From Desulfuromonas sp. (lineage in GTDB: Bacteria; Desulfobacterota; Desulfuromonadia; Desulfuromonadales; SZUA-401): a stretch of DNA of 9,515 bases. Where the stretch lies: assembly GCA_002869605.1 (NCBI GenBank), contig PKUI01000060.1, positions 1 to 9,515 of the forward strand, in the 5' to 3' direction. Within the stretch, counting starts at the first letter, position 1, and the number at the start of each line of letters is the position of its first letter. A program made the position numbers and the translations under genes. Below the pieces are notes generated by a model. It saw nothing but the letters and a program-made list of their open reading frames with translations. It ran no database searches and was not told the origin of the DNA. Shown here in pieces: positions 1 through 8,488 of the stretch.

Positions 1-17
1 CTCACTGGCCCCCCTGC

Positions 18-1844
<1,827 letters not shown>

Positions 1845-1854
1845 AGAGCACAAA

Positions 1855-1860
1855 TCCTTT
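1855..1860 (-). promoter_or_regulatory. Ribosome-binding site of glmS
   Basis: On the minus strand this reads AAAGGA, 10 bases before the ATG at 1844. It is almost adjacent to the alternative TTG at 1853, which supports the ATG as the start. Confidence 0.7.
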
Positions 1861-1878
1861 AATGCCGCTTGGGCACGG

Positions 1879-3267
1879 TTATTTTTTCTTCGACTTTTTA
1901 TGCTTGAGCGACCAGCCCGGGATCATCTTCTGCTCGCTGCGCGACAGCGCCAGGGCATCGGCCGGTACATCCTTGGTGATGGTCGAACCAGCGGCGAGCA
2001 GGGCGTTGCGACCGATGCGTACCGGCGCCACCAACTGCACGTCGCTGCCGACGAACACGTCATCCTCGACCACCGTGACATGTTTGTCACGGCCGTCGTA
2101 GTTGCAGGTGATGGTGCCACAACCGAAATTGACGTCCTTGCCGACTTCGGCGTCGCCGAGGTATGTCAGGTGACTCGCCTGGGAGCCACGGTCGAGACGC
2201 ACCTTCTTGGTTTCGACGAAATTGCCGATCTTGTTATCCCCGGCGAGCTGGGTGCCGGGGCGCAGGTGGGCCATCGGCCCGATGACGCAGCCGGGACCGA
2301 CCTCGGCCTCCTCGAGAACCGAACCAACCTTGAGGTGGACCCCGTCGCCAATGCGGCAGTCGCTGACCACCACCCCCGGCTCGACGATGCAGTTGCGTCC
2401 GAGTTTGGTGGTGCCACGCAGGTGAGCCCCCGGGTGCACCAGGCTGTCAGCACCGATGCTCACCCCGGCATCGATGTAGGTGGCGGCAGGATCGGGGAGT
2501 GTCACCCCGGCGAGCATCTGCGCCCGATTGATCCGTTGCCGCATCACCGCGGCCGCCTCGGCGAGCTGGCTGCGATCGTTGACACCGAGGGTCTCGATCG
2601 CTTCCTCCACCGCCAGGGCCCGCACCCGGTGCCCGGCACCGCGTGCCGCGGCAACCACATCGGTCAGGTAGTACTCCCCTTGTGCGTTATCACAGCCGAC
2701 ATGTTGCAGCGCCTCGAACACGTACGGCGCCGAGAAGACGTAGAGGCCGGTATTGATCTCGCGGATTGCTTTCTGCTCGGCGTCGGCATCCTTCTCCTCG
2801 ACGATCGCCGCCAACGCCTCTCCTTCACGGACGATCCGCCCGTAGCCGCTGGCGTCCTCGAGGGTGGCCGTCAGCACCGTGACCGCCGCCGACTGCTCGC
2901 GATGATAGTTCAACAGCGCCTTGAGCGTCTCGCTGCGGACCAAAGGCACATCGCCGCACAGCAATAGCAGATCCCCCTGGAAGCCCTGGAGCGCCTCAGC
3001 GGCACAGAGCAGAGCGTGTCCGGTACCGAGCTGTTCCTGCTGGGTAACAAAGCTCACCCCGGGCCCTGCCATTGCAGCCTCGACCGCCTCGCCCTGGTGG
3101 CCAACCACCAGCACTCGCGGTTCGGCACCCACCTCGCGGGCCGCGGCCAGTGGATAATGCACCATCGGCGCACCGGCCAGCTCATGCAGCACCTTGGCGC
3201 ACTCCGACTTCATGCGCGTCCCTTTGCCAGCGGCCAGGATAACGGCGGCCACCCCCTGCTGTGTCAT
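1879..3267 (-). CDS. glmU: Bifunctional UDP-N-acetylglucosamine pyrophosphorylase / glucosamine-1-phosphate N-acetyltransferase, GlmU
   Basis: GlmU acetylates glucosamine-1-phosphate with acetyl-CoA and then couples the product to UTP, giving UDP-GlcNAc. It is a 462-aa cytoplasmic protein, normal for the family. The N-terminal nucleotidyltransferase domain (about 1-232) has the signature [11 protein letters not shown] (11-21), Lys25, QLGTGHA (79-85), the metal-binding Asp106 in GDVPL, EINTG (170-174) and Asn230. The C-terminal left-handed beta-helix (about 254-445) is built of hexapeptide repeats and carries Arg336, Lys354, His366 (equivalent to the E. coli general base His363), Tyr369 and Lys395, around GTITCNYDG (384-392). 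The protein ends in a lysine-rich tail. The ATG at 3267 follows an excellent AGGAGGT site. The upstream in-frame TTG at 3297 lies inside the -10 box and cannot be the start. The gene is first in the glmU-glmS operon. Confidence 0.98.
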   Translation of the reverse strand: MTQQGVAAVILAAGKGTRMKSECAKVLHELAGAPMVHYPLAAAREVGAEPRVLVVGHQGEAVEAAMAGPGVSFVTQQEQLGTGHALLCAAEALQGFQGDLLLLCGDVPLVRSETLKALLNYHREQSAAVTVLTATLEDASGYGRIVREGEALAAIVEEKDADAEQKAIREINTGLYVFSAPYVFEALQHVGCDNAQGEYYLTDVVAAARGAGHRVRALAVEEAIETLGVNDRSQLAEAAAVMRQRINRAQMLAGVTLPDPAATYIDAGVSIGADSLVHPGAHLRGTTKLGRNCIVEPGVVVSDCRIGDGVHLKVGSVLEEAEVGPGCVIGPMAHLRPGTQLAGDNKIGNFVETKKVRLDRGSQASHLTYLGDAEVGKDVNFGCGTITCNYDGRDKHVTVVEDDVFVGSDVQLVAPVRIGRNALLAAGSTITKDVPADALALSRSEQKMIPGWSLKHKKSKKK

Positions 3268-3273
3268 GCTAAT

Positions 3274-3280
3274 ACCTCCT
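3274..3280 (-). promoter_or_regulatory. Ribosome-binding site of glmU
   Basis: On the minus strand this reads AGGAGGT, six bases before the ATG at 3267. This near-perfect anti-16S match fixes the glmU start. Confidence 0.85.
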
Positions 3281-3296
3281 GAAGTAGAACCTTGCA

Positions 3297-3325
3297 ATTA
3301 TCGGCAAACCGCTCTTTCCCGTCAA
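3297..3325 (-). promoter_or_regulatory. Sigma70-type promoter of glmU-glmS
   Basis: On the minus strand the -35 box is TTGACG (3325-3320), followed by a 17-base spacer and the -10 box GATAAT (3302-3297), each matching consensus at 5 of 6 bases. The predicted start near 3290 gives a leader of about 20 bases with the strong ribosome-binding site. No room remains for a riboswitch. The assignment is by sequence match only. Confidence 0.8.
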
Positions 3326-3354
3326 GCGGCAGTCTTACCGCAAAAGCTTTCCCC

Positions 3355-3383
3355 TTGGCAGTGACAACATCTTGACGTAAGAT
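3355..3383 (+). promoter_or_regulatory. Candidate sigma70-type promoter of the 3413-6983 cluster
   Basis: The -35 box is TTGGCA (3355-3360), with a 17-base spacer and the -10 box TAAGAT (3378-3383). The predicted start is near 3390, which leaves about 20 bases before the ATG at 3413. It is divergent from the glmU promoter, and the two -35 boxes are about 30 bases apart. An alternative, TTGACG (3372-3377) with TATCGT (3393-3398), has only a 15-base spacer and is weaker. Confidence 0.6.
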
Positions 3384-3393
3384 GTCATGTTGT
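3364..3393. promoter_or_regulatory. Overlapping inverted repeats over the -10 region (possible operator)
   Basis: Two perfect 7-bp inverted repeats overlap here. The inner one is ACATCTT (3367-3373), spacer GACGT, then AAGATGT (3379-3385). The outer one is ACAACAT (3364-3370) with ATGTTGT (3387-3393). Together they cover the spacer, the -10 box and the likely transcription start of the plus-strand cluster, which is where a repressor would act. No regulator gene for it is recognisable nearby, so the operator role is inferred. Confidence 0.4.
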
Positions 3394-3412
3394 ATCGTGT
3401 AAAGGAGTTTTT

Positions 3413-3937
3413 ATGCTTAAACGTGAACAGCTTGACGCACGCCTGGCCAAGATCGATCACGATCTCAAGGCACTGATCATCACCTATGAAAAGTTTTTTG
3501 CCGGGCTCGAAAAACGGGAACCGTACAAGGAACGGGATGACCTTACCAAGCTGGTCCGCTCCCTGATCGGTGTTCATATCACCCAGGCCGACATCAAGTT
3601 CCGCCTGCAGAGCCTGACCGCCAAGTTCAACACCTACTCCCAGCAATGGGACCGTCAACTCAAGCTGCTCGAAGAAGGTAAGCTGCGCCGGCAGGTTCGT
3701 CCCGGAGCCTCCAGTTCGCGGACCAGGAAGGCCAAGGCTGCCGGTGACGGGGAATTCGACTCGGTCTATAGCGCTTACCAGCAAGCCTCGGGGGGGGCTC
3801 CCAACCGGGAAAAATTCGACACCATGCTGCAACAGCAGAAAGACAAGCTGCGCGCCAAGTACGGCGACCGCAAATTCGAATTTGCCGTGGTCACCGAAAA
3901 TGGCAAGCCGAAAATCAAGGTTCGCAGCGGAAAGTGA
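3413..3937 (+). CDS. MXAN_5187 C-terminal-domain-like protein of unknown function
   Basis: This 174-aa, basic, hydrophilic protein has no signal peptide or membrane segment. Residues 1-85 look helical and possibly coiled-coil, rich in Lys, Glu, Leu and Gln. A basic Ser/Arg/Lys linker (about 89-112) follows. The C-terminal segment (about 116-170) runs from FDSVYSAYQQ through REKFDTMLQQQKDKL to a beta-type ending with FEFAVV and GKPKIKVR. This layout resembles the MXAN_5187 C-terminal domain found in deltaproteobacterial proteins; I recognise it by pattern only. The function is unknown. The ATG follows AAAGGAG (3401-3407) at a five-base spacing. The gene opens the plus-strand cluster and is 9 bases from the patatin gene, so translational coupling is likely. 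The N-terminal helices could bind nucleic acid or another protein, but nothing decides this. Confidence 0.85.
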   Translation: MLKREQLDARLAKIDHDLKALIITYEKFFAGLEKREPYKERDDLTKLVRSLIGVHITQADIKFRLQSLTAKFNTYSQQWDRQLKLLEEGKLRRQVRPGASSSRTRKAKAAGDGEFDSVYSAYQQASGGAPNREKFDTMLQQQKDKLRAKYGDRKFEFAVVTENGKPKIKVRSGK

Positions 3938-3946
3938 CCTGAACCT

Positions 3947-5074
3947 ATGGCTTCACGCCGCGGCAAAACCGCTCTAATCCTCGCTGGCGGCGGCACCATG
4001 GGCGCCGCCTATGAAATCGGCGTGCTTTCAGCCCTGGAACGCGCGCTCCGTCCCGATTTTTCAACCACCCGCTTCGACATGTACGTCGGCATCAGCGCCG
4101 GCGCCATCATCGCCACCCTCGCCGCCAACCAGATCAGCCCGCACCTGTTGTTTCGCGCCATCGCCAACAACGAACAGCGGGTCTTCAACTGGAAACGGAG
4201 CGACATCTACCGCTTCGACTTCAAGGAAGTCTTGTGCTGCAGTTTCCGCGCCGTCGGCAACTTTTTCCGCATCCTGCGCCACTATCGTGAGCGGGGCTGG
4301 AGTCTCGACCTTTCCGCCCTCCAGTACATCTTCCAGGAACAGTTCCCTTCCGGACTGTTTTCCCTCGAGCCGATGCAGAACTACCTCTGCAACGCGTTCA
4401 AAACCGAACACCTGCTCGACGACTTCAACCTGATACGCCCCGAACTCTATATCCCGGCCTACGATCTCGACCTCGGCGAGCGGGTGGTGTTCGGCAGCGA
4501 AGGCTTTCGCGACATGCACATCTGCCAGGCGATTACCGCCTCGTGCGCCATTCCCCATTTTTTCCGCCCCTGTAACATCCACGGTCGCCACTACCTCGAT
4601 GGCTCCACCGGCCGGGCAATTCATCTCGACATCGCCGTGGAACAGGGTGCTGAGCTGATCGTCCTGGTCAACCCGCGCGTCCCGTTACGCAACGACCCGG
4701 AACACTTCTGCCTGCCATCGCTGTCCTTCGGCAACTGTGCGAGCATCGCCGACCTCGGCATCAGCATTGCCCAGGAGCAGGCACGCCGCATCGAATCCCG
4801 GGAAAAGATTTCCCTGACCCTCGACCGCTTCCGCGACACCCACCCCAACATCGACATCGTGCTGATCGAGCCGGAACGGGAAGAGTCGGTGTTCTTTTTC
4901 CAGAACCCCATGAGCATGACTGCGCGCAACCACATCATGGCGTTCGGCTACCATCTGACCCTTTCACAGCTGCGCACCCGCTTCAGCGAACTACAGGAAA
5001 CCTTTCACCGCCACGGCATCACACTGAATCCGGATCGCCTCGAAGCGCCGCCGCCGGTCGACATTCACATCTAA
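3947..5074 (+). CDS. Patatin-like phospholipase family protein
   Basis: This is a predicted serine lipid acyl hydrolase of 375 aa with the patatin Ser-Asp dyad. The oxyanion-hole motif GGGTMG lies at 14-19. The nucleophile is Ser50 in GISAG (48-52), a GxSxG elbow. The dyad Asp218 is in DGS, where DGG or DGA is more usual; the Asp itself is kept. The core ends around AELIVLVNPR (235-244). The rest, to 375, is a helical C-terminal extension that I cannot assign. No signal peptide is seen, so it is probably cytoplasmic or peripheral on the inner membrane. The substrate is unknown; the family cleaves acyl groups from phospholipids or other lipids. The ATG at 3947 has only a weak upstream ribosome-binding site and starts 9 bases after the preceding stop, consistent with coupling. 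The B12 radical SAM gene starts 13 bases after its stop. Confidence 0.93.
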   Translation: MASRRGKTALILAGGGTMGAAYEIGVLSALERALRPDFSTTRFDMYVGISAGAIIATLAANQISPHLLFRAIANNEQRVFNWKRSDIYRFDFKEVLCCSFRAVGNFFRILRHYRERGWSLDLSALQYIFQEQFPSGLFSLEPMQNYLCNAFKTEHLLDDFNLIRPELYIPAYDLDLGERVVFGSEGFRDMHICQAITASCAIPHFFRPCNIHGRHYLDGSTGRAIHLDIAVEQGAELIVLVNPRVPLRNDPEHFCLPSLSFGNCASIADLGISIAQEQARRIESREKISLTLDRFRDTHPNIDIVLIEPEREESVFFFQNPMSMTARNHIMAFGYHLTLSQLRTRFSELQETFHRHGITLNPDRLEAPPPVDIHI

Positions 5075-5087
5075 CTGAAGGCTCATC

Positions 5088-5405
5088 ATGAAGATTGTCC
5101 TTGCTACCCTGCATGTTCGGCCTTCTGCCCAGGCGGTACCTCTGGCCGCTGGCTGTCTGGCGGCAGCCCTGCCTGAGGCGCAGCGACGCAACTGCAAACT
5201 CCTCGACCTCTTCCCGGAGCAGGATCCCGACACCTGGCTCGAACAGCTACTCGAGAACGACCCGGACCTGATTGCGTTCCCGCTCTACAGCTGGAATCGC
5301 TTGCCGATTCTTGATCTGGCGCGTCGCCTGCGCCAGATTCGCCCCGCGATTCTGCTGGTGGCTGGTGGCCCTGAAGCGAGTGCCACTCCCCGGGAAACCC
5401 TCTAA
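5088..5405 (+). CDS. N-terminal B12-binding-domain fragment of the interrupted radical SAM gene
   Basis: This 105-aa open frame starts MKIVLATLHVRP and has alternating hydrophobic strands and helices typical of a cobalamin-binding Rossmann fold. The segment PDLIAFPLYSWN (about 60-71) matches the D-x-x-x-x-S-x-Y-x-W-N-like pattern of B12-binding radical SAM proteins. The strand AILLVAGGPEAS (about 88-99) is the next core element. It stops just before the final strand and helix, so the domain made here would be incomplete and probably unstable. It is the upstream half of the pseudogene at 5088-6983. Confidence 0.6.
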   Translation: MKIVLATLHVRPSAQAVPLAAGCLAAALPEAQRRNCKLLDLFPEQDPDTWLEQLLENDPDLIAFPLYSWNRLPILDLARRLRQIRPAILLVAGGPEASATPRETL

Positions 5406-5411
5406 GAGGGT
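5397..5411. repeat. Perfect 15-bp palindrome centred on the premature stop
   Basis: ACCCTCT (5397-5403) and AGAGGGT (5405-5411) are perfect inverted copies around a single A at 5404. The TAA stop is the centre of this element. In RNA it could form a six-base-pair stem with a UAA loop, followed by GAUUUUG, which is too weak to call a terminator. Confidence 0.75.
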
Positions 5412-5475
5412 GATTTTGACGGTATCATCCTCGGCGAGGGAGAACAGACCTGGGCCGCACTGATCGAAGACCTGG

Positions 5476-5529
5476 CTGCCCAACGTCTTCCTGCCCAACG
5501 TCTTCCTGCCCAACGTCTTCCTGCCCAAC
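5476..5529 (+). repeat. 15-bp tandem repeat, 3.6 copies, in frame
   Basis: The unit CTGCCCAACGTCTTC is repeated exactly at 5476-5490, 5491-5505 and 5506-5520, followed by nine matching bases (CTGCCCAAC). Because the unit is five codons long, it adds AQRLP units to the linker between the B12-binding and radical SAM domains without shifting the frame. Perfect copies suggest recent expansion by replication slippage. Confidence 0.95.
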
Positions 5530-5600
5530 AGACCGGTCTGCTCTGGAGAACCTGGGCCGATCAGCCTCCGGAAGCGGCTCTGCCACGCCCGCTCGGCGAG

Positions 5601-6983
5601 ATGACATCTCCCTGGCTCAGTGGAGTCCTGCGGCCCCGACCCGGCGGCGGCATCCTGTGGGAGACGGCCCGAGGCTGCATCTACGGCTGCGCCTACTGCT
5701 TCGACGCACGTGGCACACATGGGGTACGCCACCTCCCGGAAGAGCGCCTGATTGAAGAACTCAAGCTGTTTGCAAATGCCGGAGCCTCGCAGGTCTGGAT
5801 TCTTGATTCAACCTTCAACGCCCCTCCGGAGAGGGGCAAGCGCCTGCTGCGTCTGCTGCTGGAACATGCGCCACAACTGCACTTCCACCTCGAGGCACGC
5901 GCCGAGCTCCTCGACGCCGAAACCGTGGAACTGCTCAGTCAGCTCCCCTGTTCGGTGCAGCTCGGCCTGCAGACCACCTCCGAGGCGGCGCTGCGCAACC
6001 TGCGACGCTCTTTCGACCGCGACCAGTTCGATCACGTCTGCCGTCTGCTCAACCAGTACGGGGTGACCTTCGGCATCGACCTGATCTATGCCCTGCCCGG
6101 GGATTCTCACGCCGGCTTCATCGCCAGCCTCGACTACGCGCTCGCGCAACGCCCCAACCAGCTCGATGTCTTTCCGTTGTCCGTGCTTCCCGGCACCGAG
6201 CTGCATCGTCGCCGCAAGGAGTTGAAGATCTTTGCCCCGCAACAGCCCCCCTACGTTGTTGAAAAGCTTCCCAACTACACGCCGCGGGATATCCGCCGCA
6301 GCCGTGAGCTGGCACAGGCGTGCGACCTGTTCTATAATCGCGGCCGCGCCGTCGGCTTCTTTTCCTCCCTGGCCGAGGTCTGTGCCCTGTCAGGCAGTGC
6401 TCTGCTTGAGGCCTTCGATACCTGGCTGCGCACCTGCTCACCATCCGCGGCACAGGAAGACGCTCCCGAAAAGCTGCTGCAGCTGCAGCTCGACTTTACC
6501 CATCACCAGCTCACAACCTGCGGCCAGGGTCATCTGAGCGCCGCACTCAGCGACCTGGTACGCTTTCACTACCACTATGCGGAAGCACTGCTCGGCGCAG
6601 AGACTCCCGCCGCACAGCAGCCCCTGCCTGAGGACCTGAGCAAAGCCGTCTTGCGCTGTGCCCCGAGCCTGCGCCTGGTCGATTTTCATTACGAGATTCA
6701 GGACCTGCTTGACATGGAGGCGAGCGGCCTCGACCTCGAAGCGTTCGTCGATCTGTTCAGACCGGTCGGTTCGACGGCGCTGTTTTTCCGACGGGAAGGG
6801 GAGGTGGCCTGCGAATCGCTCAGTGACGAGTTCAGTCTGCTGCTGCTCAATTGCCGGGAGGCTAACCGTGTGGAACACCTTGTCGATGAGTCGTTCGGTC
6901 GCGATGTCATGATCGAACTGCTCACCCTGGCGTGGGAGGAGGGGCTGCTGGAAATCGCTACTGCTGGAGAAGCAGGTCCATGA
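5601..6983 (+). CDS. Radical SAM and C-terminal part of the interrupted B12-binding radical SAM gene
   Basis: From the first in-frame ATG after the premature stop, this 460-aa frame has an intact radical SAM core. The 4Fe-4S ligands are Cys26, Cys30 and Cys33 in RGCIYGCAYCF, followed by GLQTTSE (122-128), DLIYALPGD (160-168) and FPLSVLPGTELH (191-202). The remainder (about 225-460) is helical and resembles the DUF4080 region of B12-binding radical SAM proteins, but I recognise that only loosely. Upstream of the ATG there is no good ribosome-binding site (GGCGAG is adjacent), so independent translation is doubtful. If it is made, it would lack the cobalamin domain. Its last 26 bases overlap the convergent regulator gene, leaving no room for a terminator between them. 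Confidence 0.7.
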   Translation: MTSPWLSGVLRPRPGGGILWETARGCIYGCAYCFDARGTHGVRHLPEERLIEELKLFANAGASQVWILDSTFNAPPERGKRLLRLLLEHAPQLHFHLEARAELLDAETVELLSQLPCSVQLGLQTTSEAALRNLRRSFDRDQFDHVCRLLNQYGVTFGIDLIYALPGDSHAGFIASLDYALAQRPNQLDVFPLSVLPGTELHRRRKELKIFAPQQPPYVVEKLPNYTPRDIRRSRELAQACDLFYNRGRAVGFFSSLAEVCALSGSALLEAFDTWLRTCSPSAAQEDAPEKLLQLQLDFTHHQLTTCGQGHLSAALSDLVRFHYHYAEALLGAETPAAQQPLPEDLSKAVLRCAPSLRLVDFHYEIQDLLDMEASGLDLEAFVDLFRPVGSTALFFRREGEVACESLSDEFSLLLLNCREANRVEHLVDESFGRDVMIELLTLAWEEGLLEIATAGEAGP

Positions 6984-8337
6984 ACCCCTTGTAGGTTTCG
7001 CGCTTGCGCTCGGAAACCTCGTAAATGGAAGCCGAAAAGAGTGCCGTTGCGGCATGTTCGGCCAGCATGGAGAAGAGCTGGTAGTCGATCGCCTCGAACT
7101 CTTCCTTCTGGGTGAAGAGCCGATAAATCGCCAGCACCCCGGTGGTCTTGCCATGGATATTGAGGGGAATGACCACCAACGGGTTGAGCGGATCGTCGCT
7201 CCCTTCCCCAACCTTTTCATCGGAAAAGTAGCTTTCACCTTCGTTTGCGACCCTGCCGATCAGCCCCTCTCCCGGTCGAATCGTCGGAAACTCCTGGTCA
7301 TCGAAGCCTTCTCCCGCCTCGTACTCAAACAGCTCGCTCCCCTCTTTTTGCAGCAGAACGGCAAACTTTTCGGCACCGATGAAATTAATGATGATTTCCT
7401 TGATAACCTCGGAGACCGTGGAGCGCTTCATTTCGGAATGGAGACGTGAAGAGGCGATGTAAAGGTTGGATAGGTTGTTGTTGACTTCCTCGACATGCAC
7501 CATGTGCTCGGCAAATTCGCGATTTTCCTGCTCGAGCTCAACGACCCTCCGGTTCATGCGCTGCAGCTCTTCTTCCGCGTTAGACTGAAAACGCCGCAAC
7601 TGGGCGACTTCGTCCCGCAGGCTGTCGATCGGCAGGTCCTCAAGGACCTCGTGTACCTGGGACTCCTCTTTCGACACGACCGGCAAGCTGGCGACATAGT
7701 CGCCAATACATGCGGGCGGGCGCACAAAGTAGACCCCGACACCCGCCGGTTCACCTACTTCGATACGTCTGACCCGGGCAGCGATCTCGATCGCGCCGCA
7801 GGTCGGCAACTCCATACTGACCAGCACCGAGGTGCCCACGGGCGCCAGGTTCTCGGTCTGGAGAAAGGCACCGGTCGAAGAGAGATCGAGAACGTAGCCC
7901 TGCTCCTGTTCGCCACCTACCGTCACCGTGGCAGGAAACGATACCGGCAGCCGCGGCTCAGTACGGTACTTCACCTCTCCAAGCAGGCGATTGATCTTTT
8001 CGAGCAGTTCCTTGCGGTTGACCGGCTTGGTCACGTAATCGTCGCAACCGGCTTCAAGGCAACGCCGGATCTCTTCTTCCTTGCCCGCCGAAGTGACCAT
8101 AATGACCGGCAGATGCTGCCACTGCGGGTTGCTGCGGATCTTGCAGCAGACCTCGGCACCATTCATGTCGGGCATGAACAGGTCGAGCAGCACGATATCC
8201 GGCTGCTCCTGTTCGACGGCTTCAAGCGCCCGCACTCCCGAGGTCGCCGAAACAGTCTCGTGCCCGGTCCCTTCGAAATACGAGCGTTCCAACTCCAGGA
8301 AGAGTTCAACGTCGTCGACAAGCAGTACTTTGGCCAT
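6958..8337 (-). CDS. Response regulator with REC, PilZ, coiled-coil and GAF domains
   Basis: This 459-aa cytoplasmic signalling protein begins with a complete receiver domain (1-119): acidic pair Asp8/Asp9, phospho-acceptor Asp52 in LLDLFMPDMNG, Thr82 and Lys104 in TKP. A PilZ domain follows (about 122-215) with the c-di-GMP signature RxxxR (Arg125, Arg129) and DLSSTG (151-156, the D/NxSxxG motif). A heptad-like coiled coil spans about 235-288. A GAF domain (about 305-440) follows, containing PTIRPGEGLIGRVA (351-364) and PLNIHGKTTGVLAIYR (391-406). No DNA-binding, GGDEF, EAL or kinase domain is present, so output is probably through protein contacts. The ATG at 8337 is chosen because GGGAG lies seven bases upstream, whereas the TTG at 8343 almost touches it. 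No convincing promoter is seen in the 151-base gap upstream. The gene ends 26 bases inside the convergent radical SAM gene. Confidence 0.93.
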   Translation of the reverse strand: MAKVLLVDDVELFLELERSYFEGTGHETVSATSGVRALEAVEQEQPDIVLLDLFMPDMNGAEVCCKIRSNPQWQHLPVIMVTSAGKEEEIRRCLEAGCDDYVTKPVNRKELLEKINRLLGEVKYRTEPRLPVSFPATVTVGGEQEQGYVLDLSSTGAFLQTENLAPVGTSVLVSMELPTCGAIEIAARVRRIEVGEPAGVGVYFVRPPACIGDYVASLPVVSKEESQVHEVLEDLPIDSLRDEVAQLRRFQSNAEEELQRMNRRVVELEQENREFAEHMVHVEEVNNNLSNLYIASSRLHSEMKRSTVSEVIKEIIINFIGAEKFAVLLQKEGSELFEYEAGEGFDDQEFPTIRPGEGLIGRVANEGESYFSDEKVGEGSDDPLNPLVVIPLNIHGKTTGVLAIYRLFTQKEEFEAIDYQLFSMLAEHAATALFSASIYEVSERKRETYKGFMDLLLQQ

Positions 8338-8344
8338 CCCCAAG

Positions 8345-8349
8345 CTCCC
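8345..8349 (-). promoter_or_regulatory. Ribosome-binding site of the REC-PilZ-GAF gene
   Basis: On the minus strand this reads GGGAG, seven bases before the ATG at 8337 and one base before the alternative TTG at 8343. The spacing favours the ATG. Confidence 0.6.
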
Positions 8350-8442
8350 GCATCACATAAGATCCTATAAAAATACTCTTCAGGGCATAAAAAGTAAAGG
8401 CAAGGGGCTCCGCAGGAGGATCAGCATTGTTCATCTTTACAC

Positions 8443-8472
8443 AAAAAAAACGGGCCCTTAGGGCCCGTCTTG
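8443..8472 (-). terminator. Rho-independent terminator after the thioredoxin-like gene
   Basis: On the minus strand, ACGGGCCC, a TAA loop and GGGCCCGT form a perfect 8-bp GC-rich stem, followed by an uninterrupted T tract running to 8443. It lies about 17 bases after the stop of the 8489-8761 gene and separates it from the regulator downstream. On the plus strand there is no U tract, so it acts only leftward. Confidence 0.92.
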
Positions 8473-8488
8473 GGGGATGATAAATGTT

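Larger units (their letters stand above)
5088..6983 (+). pseudogene. B12-binding radical SAM protein (DUF4080-type), interrupted by one in-frame TAA
   Basis: The region forms one continuous reading frame of 632 codons, broken only by TAA at codon 106 (5403-5405). Upstream is a cobalamin-binding-like Rossmann domain (1-105 and on). Reading through the stop continues as EGDFDGIILGEGEQTW, the typical end of such domains (G-E-G-E). An AQRLP-repeat linker follows, then the radical SAM core with CxxxCxxC, then a C-terminal region resembling DUF4080. Intact relatives bind cobalamin, a 4Fe-4S cluster and S-adenosylmethionine; most have unknown substrates. No frameshift is needed, only a one-base change such as GAA or CAA to TAA. 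The ATG at 5088 follows GAAGG at a six-base spacing, 13 bases after the patatin stop. The cause could be a real nonsense mutation or a sequencing error. Recoding is less likely, since TAA is not a selenocysteine or pyrrolysine codon. Confidence 0.82.

Noticed and set aside
1845..1878. glmS ribozyme or riboswitch between glmU and glmS
   Set aside because: Only 34 bases separate the genes, far too short for the ribozyme, which is also typical of Gram-positive bacteria.
1900..2967. 355-aa open frame antisense to glmU
   Set aside because: It is a shadow of the intact glmU gene, with no family motif and no plausible ribosome-binding site.
3335..3832. 165-aa minus-strand frame opposite the MXAN_5187-like gene
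   Set aside because: The plus-strand gene has a strong ribosome-binding site and promoter; the minus frame has no recognised domain and starts inside the other gene.
5403..5405. Programmed recoding (selenocysteine or pyrrolysine) at the internal stop
   Set aside because: The codon is TAA, whereas selenocysteine uses TGA and pyrrolysine TAG. The position is not a cysteine-equivalent catalytic site.
5397..5417. Intrinsic terminator inside the radical SAM gene
   Set aside because: The stem is only six or seven pairs with a very short loop, and the following GATTTTG tract is short and interrupted.
8338..8442. Sigma54 or sigma70 promoter for the REC-PilZ-GAF gene
   Set aside because: A TTGC occurs on the minus strand near CCCCTTGCC, but the upstream GG is not at sigma54 spacing. 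AT-rich hexamers such as TATAGG have no matching -35 at 16-18 bases. Nothing is convincing.
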